A stretch of 7,048 bases of DNA from Pseudomonadota bacterium (GTDB taxonomy: Bacteria > Bdellovibrionota > Bacteriovoracia > Bacteriovoracales > Bacteriovoracaceae): the NCBI GenBank assembly GCA_021299675.1, contig JAJTIF010000067.1:1-7048 (forward strand), in the 5' to 3' direction. Shown one piece after another: positions 1-6,441 of the stretch. The notes under the pieces were generated by a model. It had not been told where the DNA came from. It made no database searches and saw only the letters and a program-made list of their open reading frames with translations. Each line of letters starts with the position of its first letter. Within the stretch, counting starts at the first letter, position 1. A program made the translations under genes and the position numbers.

Positions 1-1096
1 GAACGTGAAGCAAGTTAAAGACGGCACGGCGAAGGCGACACTGATCTCCGAGTCCGGCGCCTCGATCTATTCGGCCAGTGACATCGCTCGTGAAGAATTC
101 CCAGACAAGGACGTCACCGTCCGTGGAGCGATCTCGATCGCCCGCCGCTTTCAAGACCCGCTGGCCGAGCTGGTGAAGCTTGACCCGAAGTCGATCGGTG
201 TGGGTCAGTACCAGCATGATGTAAACCAGATCCAACTCAAGAACTCTCTAGAGGCCGTGGTCGAGTCGTGTGTGAACTTCGTAGGTGTAGACCTTAACAC
301 GGCTTCTGCCCCACTCCTGGCCTACGTCTCTGGCATCGGCCCCACAGTGGCAAAAAACATTGTAAAGCACAGAGAAGAAAAGGGAGCGTTTAAGTCGCGT
401 CAGGATCTTTTAAAAGTCTCGCGCTTTTCCCAAAAAGTCTTCGAGCAGTGTGCGGGCTTTCTGCGTCTCTACCACTCAGAAAATCCCCTCGACTCTACCT
501 TCATTCACCCCGAGCGCTATCCGATCCTTGAGAAGTGGTGCAAAGCTCAGGGCAAGAAACTTGAAGACCTGGTCAATGACCAGGAGCTCAAGAATAAACT
601 TGAAACCGACAAGACCCTGAAGGCTGAGATCGGCGACATGACCCACACGGATATCGTCAAGAGCTTGAAGGCTCCCACGCAAGATCCACGCACCGTCTTC
701 AAGTCCATTGAGTTCACTCAGGGCCTCAAAGACATGAATGACCTCAAGATTGGTCAGTGGTACCAAGGCCAGGTCACGAACATCACCCTCTTTGGAGCGT
801 TTGTGGACATCGGGATAAAAGAAAATGGCCTGCTCCACATCTCCCAGATCTCAGACACCTTCGTGGAAAATCCTACGGATAAGCTGAAGGTAGGGATGGA
901 GTTGAAGGTGAAAGTGATCGGCATCGATAACGAGAGAAAACGAGTCTCCTTGTCATGTAAAACGGACTCCAGTGCCAGTGATGCCCCTATCTCAACGGGC
1001 GCACCCAAAGGTGGCCATCGTCAGCCTCAGATGCCAGCGCAGCCGGCGTTTAAGAACAATGCCTTCTCTGGACTCGCGGGCCTGAAACTTAAATAG
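1..1096 (+). CDS. tex: Tex-family S1 RNA-binding transcription accessory protein, C-terminal part (5' truncated)
   Basis: The reading frame is open through the left edge (codons start at base 2), so this is the C-terminal 364 or so residues of a protein that is usually about 750-780 residues long. The GTG at base 5 is most likely an internal valine codon. Numbering from that GTG, residues 20-80 carry the end of the YqgF/RNase H-like core, including YSASDIAREEFPD and GVGQYQHDV, both typical of Tex. Residues 104-138 form a helix-hairpin-helix segment (SGIGPTVAKNIV, then GAFKSRQDLLKV). Residues 247-318 are an S1 RNA-binding domain (GQWYQGQVTNI, GAFVDIG, GLLHISQIS, VKVIGIDNERKRVSLS). A Pro/Gln-rich tail ends in NNAFSGLAGLKLK, a usual Tex ending. 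Tex proteins bind nucleic acid in the cytoplasm and affect transcription; the exact role is not readable here. A recombinase gene follows 50 bases downstream on the same strand with no convincing terminator between them, so cotranscription is possible. Confidence 0.95.
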   Translation, partial: NVKQVKDGTAKATLISESGASIYSASDIAREEFPDKDVTVRGAISIARRFQDPLAELVKLDPKSIGVGQYQHDVNQIQLKNSLEAVVESCVNFVGVDLNTASAPLLAYVSGIGPTVAKNIVKHREEKGAFKSRQDLLKVSRFSQKVFEQCAGFLRLYHSENPLDSTFIHPERYPILEKWCKAQGKKLEDLVNDQELKNKLETDKTLKAEIGDMTHTDIVKSLKAPTQDPRTVFKSIEFTQGLKDMNDLKIGQWYQGQVTNITLFGAFVDIGIKENGLLHISQISDTFVENPTDKLKVGMELKVKVIGIDNERKRVSLSCKTDSSASDAPISTGAPKGGHRQPQMPAQPAFKNNAFSGLAGLKLK

Positions 1097-1121
1097 GCAA
1101 GCTTTCCCAGCTAGCTTGGGG

Positions 1122-1150
1122 TCATGATCTCGCAGATAATAGAGTCATGA
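1122..1150. repeat. 29-base imperfect inverted repeat over the recombinase start codon
   Basis: The left arm TCATGATCTC (1122-1131) and right arm GAGTCATGA (1142-1150) pair over nine base pairs with one bulged T at 1128. The 10-base spacer is GCAGATAATA. The ATG of the recombinase (1147-1149) lies inside the right arm. In RNA this could fold into a hairpin hiding the start codon; in DNA it could be a protein-binding dyad. An 8-codon frame starting at ATG 1124 also ends at TGA 1148-1150, overlapping the recombinase start as ATGA. The symmetry is seen directly; any function is inference. Confidence 0.5.
1135..1140 (+). promoter_or_regulatory. Candidate -10 element for a leaderless recombinase transcript
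   Basis: GATAAT matches the -10 consensus TATAAT at five of six positions and ends six bases before the recombinase ATG. Transcription from it would begin at or next to the start codon, giving a leaderless mRNA, which would fit the absence of a Shine-Dalgarno sequence. No good -35 hexamer lies 16-18 bases upstream (TTGGGG at 1116-1121 is too close), so this is a weak call. Confidence 0.25.
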
Positions 1151-2166
1151 CCTCCAAGAAAGCCCTGAGCCTCGTCCTTGAAAAATCTCTGAGCACTGCC
1201 GTTGATCCGGAGCTGTCTCGAAAATTTTCTGAGGCCCGCGCGCGTGGGATTTTAATCGAGGATTTCATTAAAGACTTCCTTGGAAACTTTCTCTCTGAGG
1301 ACACTCGCCGCGCTTACCAGGGAGACCTGGATGCCTTCTTTGGTTTTCTGCGTACCGGTGGAGAAAATCTCAAGCACCCCAAAGACCTGGCAAGTTTTCA
1401 CTTCCAACTCTACCGTGACGAGCTCATGGGTCAGGGGAAAGCCTCCGCCACCATCAATCGCAAGCTCGTGGCCGTGCGCTCGTTCATCAAGTGGGCCCTG
1501 TCGGCGAAACTCATCGATTCCAATCCTCTGGATGTAGTGAAGCTGCCGAAAGTGCAAACGGAATCCCCTACCCAGGCCTTCGACGACGAAGAAGTGGTGC
1601 AGATGATGAACGCCCCGGACATCACCACGGTGAAAGGCTCCGTGCATCGCCTGGCCCTTACGCTCCTCTTTCATGTGGGTCTCAGACGAGCGGAGCTCAC
1701 GCAGCTGCGTTGTCGCGACTTCTACAAAGAGCGCGGGCACATCGTTCTGCGCATTCACGGCAAAGGTGACAAGGTGAGGATTGTGCCCCTGAGCCCGATG
1801 GTGATCAGTGAACTCACCCGCTACCACACCTTCCTCCACTCCATGGGTGTGGAGCTTGAAGGAGATGATTTTGTCCTGCAGCTCGACCCCCTCAAGCGTC
1901 GCGGCCAGCCCATCGATGGTTCAAGTGTCTACCGGGTGATTGAAAAATACGCCAAGGAGCTTGGAATCAATAAGAAAGTCTCTCCCCACTCGTGCCGTGC
2001 GACTGTGATCTCGCATCTCCTGGACACGCAACACACACCCATTCGTGATGTGGCGATCTTCGCAGGCCATGCCAACGTGACGACGACAGAGCGCTACGAT
2101 AAACGCCGTAAGAACCTGAATAACTCAGCGGCCTATGAGGTAGATTTTTTAAAGAAAGCTGACTAA
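1147..2166 (+). CDS. Tyrosine recombinase/integrase, Xer-like, complete catalytic set
   Basis: This 339-residue cytoplasmic protein should cut and rejoin DNA through a 3'-phosphotyrosine intermediate. Residues about 34-125 form the N-terminal SAM-like core-binding domain (EDTRRAYQGDLDAFFGFL, then ATINRKLVAVRSFIKWA). Residues about 143-325 form the catalytic domain. All expected active-site residues are present: R180 in HVGLRRAEL, K206 in HGKGDKVR, H281 and R284 in SPHSCRAT, H308 in AGHANVTTTERY, and the nucleophile Y317. It is longer than XerC/XerD (about 300 residues), mainly through some 33 residues before the SAM-like domain. The HSCRAT motif differs from the HxLRHxFAT of classical XerC/D and resembles a broader integrase subfamily, so I assign no symbol. 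ATG 1147 is the first start in the frame after the in-frame stop at 1090, but it lacks a Shine-Dalgarno sequence. Neighbours are housekeeping genes and no tRNA or att-like repeat is visible, so a chromosomal Xer-like role is at least as likely as a mobile-element integrase. Confidence 0.93.
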   Translation: MTSKKALSLVLEKSLSTAVDPELSRKFSEARARGILIEDFIKDFLGNFLSEDTRRAYQGDLDAFFGFLRTGGENLKHPKDLASFHFQLYRDELMGQGKASATINRKLVAVRSFIKWALSAKLIDSNPLDVVKLPKVQTESPTQAFDDEEVVQMMNAPDITTVKGSVHRLALTLLFHVGLRRAELTQLRCRDFYKERGHIVLRIHGKGDKVRIVPLSPMVISELTRYHTFLHSMGVELEGDDFVLQLDPLKRRGQPIDGSSVYRVIEKYAKELGINKKVSPHSCRATVISHLLDTQHTPIRDVAIFAGHANVTTTERYDKRRKNLNNSAAYEVDFLKKAD

Positions 2167-3086
2167 GCCGACTTCTTGATCATTGTATTTTTAATACATG
2201 ACTTCATTTCCACCAGAAACTTCTCGATCCTCTTCACCATCAGCGCGTGAGAAGAACTCAAATGTTTGAAGGTCACGAAGAAATAGACTTCACTGGTGCG
2301 CCCGTAATCAAAACGGTGGGCCAACAGCAGCTCCTTCGGGTCGATCAGGAAAGCGTCGTTCTTGTTTTGCGTATAGAGTGGATGCGCGGGCCAGCTTTTC
2401 GTCGTGTTCTTCACGTCAGTCCACGTGACGTCATCTTTGGTACTCTCAAAGATCTGGGTATTCATGAGAAGGCGCAGCTGCGTGGTGTCTTTGATCTTGC
2501 TGAAAAAATCAGCTCCCTTCACCTTAAAGAGCAGACCTTTGGTCGTGACCTGACACAGACTCCCCAAAAGAGTGTGCTCAAAGTCTGAACCTGTCTCGAA
2601 GAGCAGACGAGACTGCAAGCGCAAGCGGAACTCCCGCGAGGGAAGTTTATTGTCGAGCAGGGAGAGGAAGACAAAATCCTGATAGCTCTGGATGTTCAAG
2701 CAATCACTGATGGCCATTTTCTTAAAGGGGCCTGAGGGTGAAATGAAAGAGATGTCTATCGGCGCGGTGACGTCATAGCCGAAAATAGTTTTCTGCTGGA
2801 GATGGCTCTCGTAGATGTCAAAGAGATGAGTGGTGTAGAGCTTGTGGCCCTTCTTGATCCACACAGGGATATTTTTAAGGTGTGAGATCTCAGTGAGCTT
2901 CTGCTCTCTGAGTTTTGCCACATCGGCGTCGCTCTTCATTTTCTCGCGAAAGTGCGCACAACACTCGTCGTAGTCAGACCAAATGAACTGCAAGGGCGAG
3001 CCATCCTCAGCTTGGGGAAAGAGCTCAAACTCTTGGTCGAAGTGCAGAAGATCGGTGTGAACTTTGGCGTTGAAAACTGAAGGCAT
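2163..3086 (-). CDS. Uncharacterised 307-residue protein with a possible degenerate PilZ-like domain
   Basis: I do not recognise this protein with certainty. It has no signal peptide or membrane segment and looks cytoplasmic. Residues about 35-105 are charged and helical. Residues 148-190 loosely resemble a PilZ domain: an arginine cluster ending in RLQSR (R156 to R160), then, 18 residues on, QVTTKG (179-184) leading into the hydrophobic strand LLFKV. PilZ domains bind cyclic-di-GMP through RxxxR and [D/N]xSxxG. Here the second motif would carry Q for D/N and T for S, so the domain may be degenerate or the match fortuitous. The C-terminal 60 residues (VYFFVTFKHL, then a Lys-rich helix) match nothing I know. 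ATG 3086 is well supported by AAGGAA five bases upstream and a promoter-like sequence before it. It lies downstream of the permease gene on the same strand after 74 bases, and its stop codon overlaps that of the convergent recombinase. Confidence 0.85.
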   Translation of the reverse strand: MPSVFNAKVHTDLLHFDQEFELFPQAEDGSPLQFIWSDYDECCAHFREKMKSDADVAKLREQKLTEISHLKNIPVWIKKGHKLYTTHLFDIYESHLQQKTIFGYDVTAPIDISFISPSGPFKKMAISDCLNIQSYQDFVFLSLLDNKLPSREFRLRLQSRLLFETGSDFEHTLLGSLCQVTTKGLLFKVKGADFFSKIKDTTQLRLLMNTQIFESTKDDVTWTDVKNTTKSWPAHPLYTQNKNDAFLIDPKELLLAHRFDYGRTSEVYFFVTFKHLSSSHALMVKRIEKFLVEMKSCIKNTMIKKSA

Positions 3087-3091
3087 CTGAA

Positions 3092-3097
3092 TTCCTT
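3092..3097 (-). promoter_or_regulatory. Ribosome-binding site of the 307-residue protein
   Basis: On the minus strand AAGGAA is followed by five bases (TTCAG) and then ATG at 3086. This is good Shine-Dalgarno spacing and fixes the start of the downstream gene. Confidence 0.75.
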
Positions 3098-3115
3098 GAA
3101 AAGCGAGATAAGACT

Positions 3116-3143
3116 ATTGTAAATCGGATCAAACCCAGAGCAA
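3116..3143 (-). promoter_or_regulatory. Candidate sigma-70-type promoter for the 307-residue protein
   Basis: On the minus strand TTGCTC (3143-3138) is followed after 16 bases by TACAAT (3121-3116), a five-of-six match to the -10 consensus; the -35 matches only three of six. It lies in the 74-base gap (3087-3160) between the permease stop and the next start, placing a transcript start about 20-25 bases before the AAGGAA site. No hairpin with a T-run was seen in this gap, so read-through from the upstream operon also remains possible. Confidence 0.45.
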
Positions 3144-3160
3144 GTTGAACATTTTTTCTC

Positions 3161-4303
3161 TTAATTCTCAGAGGCACCACGAACGAGCTGAATAAAATTT
3201 GGATTATCTTTTCTAAATGACTGAAATGAGAAAAAACTAAAGACGATCGCAATAAGATAGGGAATGCAAAGAGAACTTAACAGTGTCGAAAGACTGATGT
3301 GAATCGGGAAAGTCCGCTCCACGAATATGTCTGGCATGATCACATGACCTTTCTGCTCAAGTAAAAAGAGCAGTAATACCCCAAGCCCCACGCCGGCCAG
3401 GCAGGCCACGCCCGAGAGCTGCAGAATGAAAGTGAGGAGCAGGCGGTTAATTCTTTTCAAGGAATATCCCAGGAGCCAAAAACTCGCCAGATCCTGGCGG
3501 ATTTTAGTGAAGAACAAAAAGAGCGCTGTGGTGATAGAGACCGCCACCAAAAGAGACATGGACACAAAGAGCATGAGCATGACTTTTGTCTCAAGACTAA
3601 GCGCCCACATGAGAGTCTTGTGCTCTTCTTCCCAAGTCACAAACTCTTGCTCTGGGAGGGCCTGCTGAGCTTGTTTGAAATCCTCTTCATCGTAGAAGCG
3701 CCAGCGATTGGCCTCGCGCACACGCAGCAGATTTTGCACAAACCCGATGCGCACCCAAGCATGGAGCTGGTCAATTTCCTGCACTTCCGAGAGCAGATAG
3801 TCTGAGACTTCGCTAGAAAGCTGGCGAGGCACCTCTCCGGCCAGGCCGGCGGTTGAACTGGGGGCGATCATCTTGATGTTGTGAAAAAAACTTGTTTTAA
3901 GTTTTTGCGCCAGATCCACTCCGAGGATCAGCCCGGAAAAATCTTTATCTTTTAAAAAGTCTGGCCGGAAGGTTTTGGAATCAATGCCGTGAATGATCAC
4001 GGGAGCCACGTGTCCGCCGGCCCGGGCGAGAATCTCCATCTCGACTTCCCGAGTGAATTTCCAGCCCCGCTGATTAAACTGCGCGAACTTTTCCAACTCC
4101 CCTGTTTCAAAACGCACGATCCCGACTCCAGAGATATTCTTGGAGCGAGCGATCAGTCCCTTCTGCAGCCCTCCCATCACTCCTTGAATGACAACTAAAG
4201 AGAGCGAAGAGAGAAAGAGCCCGGCCACCGCCAAGAACAAAAGTCCCTGGCGGGTGCGGGCCTTGAAAACATAACCCAGAAAGTACTGGTAAAAAGCGTT
4301 CAT
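3161..4303 (-). CDS. LolC/LolE-family ABC transporter permease (FtsX-type), no LolD partner in window
   Basis: Members of this family extract lipoproteins from the inner membrane together with the ATPase LolD and pass them to LolA. The 380 residues show the family layout: TM1 at about 20-42, a periplasmic domain at about 45-235, then TM2-TM4 at about 238-266, 285-315 and 338-360. The periplasmic part has family-like stretches: VAPVIIHGID (99-108), LILGVDLAQKL (125-135), EVPR (157-160) and a conserved-looking EIDQLHAWVRIGFVQ (176-190). The cytoplasmic loop after TM2 (KIRQDLASFWLLGYS) corresponds to the KRKDIAILRTMGAS-type loop of LolC/E. It is somewhat shorter than the usual 400-415 residues, mostly before the GID motif, and the usual glycine-aspartate after LAQKL is replaced by FH. 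Its ATG follows the fadJ stop with no gap and no Shine-Dalgarno sequence, implying translational coupling. Whether it handles lipoproteins or another lipid-linked substrate is unknown. Confidence 0.85.
   Translation of the reverse strand: MNAFYQYFLGYVFKARTRQGLLFLAVAGLFLSSLSLVVIQGVMGGLQKGLIARSKNISGVGIVRFETGELEKFAQFNQRGWKFTREVEMEILARAGGHVAPVIIHGIDSKTFRPDFLKDKDFSGLILGVDLAQKLKTSFFHNIKMIAPSSTAGLAGEVPRQLSSEVSDYLLSEVQEIDQLHAWVRIGFVQNLLRVREANRWRFYDEEDFKQAQQALPEQEFVTWEEEHKTLMWALSLETKVMLMLFVSMSLLVAVSITTALFLFFTKIRQDLASFWLLGYSLKRINRLLLTFILQLSGVACLAGVGLGVLLLFLLEQKGHVIMPDIFVERTFPIHISLSTLLSSLCIPYLIAIVFSFFSFQSFRKDNPNFIQLVRGASEN
3886..3906. repeat. AT-only-paired inverted repeat with T-run inside the permease gene
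   Basis: AAAAACTT (3886-3893) and AAGTTTTT (3899-3906) are perfect 8-bp arms around a 5-base loop. Read on the coding (minus) strand the hairpin runs straight into a run of seven T residues, so it has the outline of an intrinsic terminator, but its stem holds a single G-C pair and would be weak. It encodes residues LKTSFFH of the permease. Confidence 0.4.
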
Positions 4304-6430
4304 CTAAAGACTGTAAAAAGTAGATTTTTTCTGCATCAGCTCCACCAAGAGTGGCGCTGGAGTGTAGCGCTCAGCACCGATCTCACTGGCAAACAGCTGC
4401 ATGATGGAAGTGATGCGCTCGAGGCCTTCGCCGTCGGCGTAGGTCAATAACCCTCCTTTGAAAGGAGGAAACCCAATGCCATAGATCATGGCCATGTCCA
4501 CCACCGCCGCTTTGGTGACAATCTTATCCATCAAGCAGTAAGCGGCTTCGTTGATCATAGGTAAGAAAAGTCGCAGCTGCAATTGCAGCTCATCAATGGA
4601 AGTTGAGGTGGAAGGCAGTAAACTCTCCACCACCGGGTTCACCCCTGTGGGTTGACCTTTTTCATCGTAGAGATAAAAGCCCTTGGAGTTCTTTTTACCA
4701 AGCGCGCCGCTCTCCGTGAGTTTGTGGGAGAGACCTGAAGCCTGGGCCCGTGCGCCCAATCCCTCTTGCATGATCTTGCCCACTTTCTCACACACATCCA
4801 AACCGACCTCATCCATCAGGCGACAGGGACCCATGGGCATCCCAAAATTCAGTGCGGCCTGGTCGATATCTTTAATGCTGATCCCTGACTCCAACAGAAA
4901 TGCAGCCTCATTGAGGTAGGGAGCAAGAATACGATTCACCAAAAAGCCCGGGCCATCGTTGACGATAACAGGAGTCTTCTTTACGTCGAGAGCCCACTTG
5001 TAGAGAGTATCCAGGGTTTTCTTCGAGGCCTTCGGGTGCGCGATGATTTCAACCAGAGGCATTTTGTTGACCGGATTGAAAAAATGCAGACCCGCAAAAC
5101 GGCTCGAGTCTTTGAGCGCCTGGCTCATCTCCGTCACTGAAAGCGAGGAAGTGTTGGTGGTGATGAGGCAGTCTGGCTTAACGGTCCCTTCAAGCTCAGT
5201 GAAGATTTTTTTCTTCACTTGCATATTCTCCACCACCGCTTCGACCACCAGATCCACGCCCATGAAGCCATCAAAGCTTGTAGTCGGAGTGATGGAGCGC
5301 ATTTTGCGATTGAAGTCATCTTCACTCATGCGTTTTTTCTTCAACGCGGACGAGAAGTTCTGTGAAGCCTGCTTGAGGCCCAACTCCAGGCCCTGCTGGT
5401 TGATGTCTTTCATGATAGGAGCTTGATTGTTTTGAGCAAAGAGCCACGCAATCCCTCCTCCCATGACACCAGCACCTAAAACCGCCCCGCGCTCGATGCT
5501 CGGCAGCTCGTCTTTACCTTCGAGCTTCTTCGAATTATCGGTGAGAAAGAAGATGTGCTGCAGATGCCGAGAGACATTGGTCTGAGACAACTCTCCGAAG
5601 GCCTGGGCCTCCATGGAGAGATAGGCGTCCCGACTTTTCGAGAGACCTGATTCCAGCACTTCCAAAATTTTTAAGGGCGCCGGGTAGAAGCCCTTGGATT
5701 GCGAGAGCACTTTTTCACGGGCCTTCTGGAAAATAATTTTTCGCGTGAGGAAATTATCCATCGCCACGTTTTCAAGAGTTTTAGAGAAGCCTTCACTCTT
5801 TTTGGGCACGGGCTTGAGGATCAAATCCATCGCCAGCTCCATCATGCGCTCCGTGGGCAGCACCGCCGTTGCCAATCCATTCTTGATAGCGGCTTTTGAT
5901 TTCACTTGGCGGCCCGTGAGGATCATGTCCAAAGCGTTCGGTAGTCCAATCCGCTTAGGCAGACGATAGGTTCCACCAAATCCTGGCAAGACCCCGAGCA
6001 TAACCTCTGGTAGGCCCAGTGCTGTCTTGGGGTTATCCGAAACGTAGATGCGTTTGCACGATAGTGAGAGTTCGAGACCGCCTCCGAGACACACTCCATC
6101 CACCACCGCCGCGGTGGGGGATTTGAGATCTTCAATCAAGTTGTAGATCATCTGGCCCTGCTCCGCCCCGCGAGCGGCGTCGGCTTCTGTCTTGAGCGAG
6201 TTGATGAGACTCACGTCTACTCCTGCTAGGAATACGCCCGGCTTGTGGGAGAAGAAGAGTACACCCTTCACTTCTTTATTTTTTTCTTTTTTGGAAATCT
6301 CTTCCACCACATGCTTGAGCTCCAAGAGAGTCTGGGCGCTGAGAGTGGTCATGGATTTTTTTTCAAACTTTCCAAAGCCCACCAAAGCGATGGAAGACTT
6401 GATTTCAAATGTCAGTGACTCTAACTGCAT
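4304..6430 (-). CDS. fadJ: Fused enoyl-CoA hydratase / 3-hydroxyacyl-CoA dehydrogenase, FadJ/FadB alpha subunit
   Basis: This multifunctional beta-oxidation alpha subunit hydrates trans-2-enoyl-CoA and oxidises the resulting 3-hydroxyacyl-CoA with NAD+ in the cytoplasm. At 708 residues it matches FadJ (about 714) more closely than FadB (about 729). Residues about 1-200 are a crotonase domain with oxyanion-hole motifs FLAGVD and CLGGGLE and both catalytic glutamates (E120; E142 in GLPEVMLGVLPGFGG). Residues about 312-490 are the NAD-binding domain (GAGVMGGG at 319-326, D342 for the ribose, catalytic H449 in HFFNPVNKMP and E461 in LVEII). Residues about 493-700 are the dehydrogenase C-terminal domains (GPGFLVNRILAPYLNEA, RLMDEVGLDV, GFPPFKGG). 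ATG 6430 is chosen over the in-frame TTG at 6436 because AAGGA lies six bases before the ATG but directly abuts the TTG. It starts nine bases after the thiolase stop, the fadI-fadJ order, with the thiolase acting as the probable beta subunit. Confidence 0.95.
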   Translation of the reverse strand: MQLESLTFEIKSSIALVGFGKFEKKSMTTLSAQTLLELKHVVEEISKKEKNKEVKGVLFFSHKPGVFLAGVDVSLINSLKTEADAARGAEQGQMIYNLIEDLKSPTAAVVDGVCLGGGLELSLSCKRIYVSDNPKTALGLPEVMLGVLPGFGGTYRLPKRIGLPNALDMILTGRQVKSKAAIKNGLATAVLPTERMMELAMDLILKPVPKKSEGFSKTLENVAMDNFLTRKIIFQKAREKVLSQSKGFYPAPLKILEVLESGLSKSRDAYLSMEAQAFGELSQTNVSRHLQHIFFLTDNSKKLEGKDELPSIERGAVLGAGVMGGGIAWLFAQNNQAPIMKDINQQGLELGLKQASQNFSSALKKKRMSEDDFNRKMRSITPTTSFDGFMGVDLVVEAVVENMQVKKKIFTELEGTVKPDCLITTNTSSLSVTEMSQALKDSSRFAGLHFFNPVNKMPLVEIIAHPKASKKTLDTLYKWALDVKKTPVIVNDGPGFLVNRILAPYLNEAAFLLESGISIKDIDQAALNFGMPMGPCRLMDEVGLDVCEKVGKIMQEGLGARAQASGLSHKLTESGALGKKNSKGFYLYDEKGQPTGVNPVVESLLPSTSTSIDELQLQLRLFLPMINEAAYCLMDKIVTKAAVVDMAMIYGIGFPPFKGGLLTYADGEGLERITSIMQLFASEIGAERYTPAPLLVELMQKKSTFYSL

Positions 6431-6436
6431 ACTCAA

Positions 6437-6441
6437 TCCTT
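6437..6441 (-). promoter_or_regulatory. Ribosome-binding site of fadJ
   Basis: AAGGA on the minus strand overlaps the TAA stop of the thiolase and sits six bases before ATG 6430. It touches the alternative TTG at 6436 with no spacing, so it decides the start in favour of the ATG. The arrangement implies cotranscription and probably coupled translation of thiolase and fadJ. Confidence 0.75.

Noticed and set aside
476..838. Long minus-strand open frames inside tex (also 754-1008)
   Set aside because: They lie wholly within the strongly supported tex frame, show no recognisable domain, and are typical shadow frames.
1098..1118. CAAGCT/AGCTTG inverted repeat just after the tex stop, as a terminator
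   Set aside because: The stem is six base pairs with a nine-base loop and is followed by GGGTCATG rather than a T-run, so it does not support intrinsic termination.
1252..1839. A 195-codon minus-strand open frame inside the recombinase gene
   Set aside because: It is antisense to conserved recombinase codons and has a His/Arg-rich composition expected of a reverse-frame shadow; no family motif is visible.
2247..2588. A 113-codon plus-strand open frame opposite the 307-residue protein
   Set aside because: It has no recognisable domain, while the minus-strand gene has a good ribosome-binding site and promoter-like sequence.
3025..3252. A 75-codon minus-strand frame bridging the permease and the 307-residue gene
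   Set aside because: It overlaps both genes in another frame, covers the probable promoter, and has no supporting motif.
6279..6298. A-rich run in fadJ (T-rich on the + strand) as a programmed frameshift site
   Set aside because: In the reading frame the codons are AAA AAA GAA AAA AAT, which do not have the X XXY YYZ phase needed for -1 slippage, and the protein continues normally in frame as a lysine-rich loop.
6431..6436. TTG at 6436 as the fadJ start
   Set aside because: The AAGGA site touches this TTG without spacing but is ideally spaced from ATG 6430.
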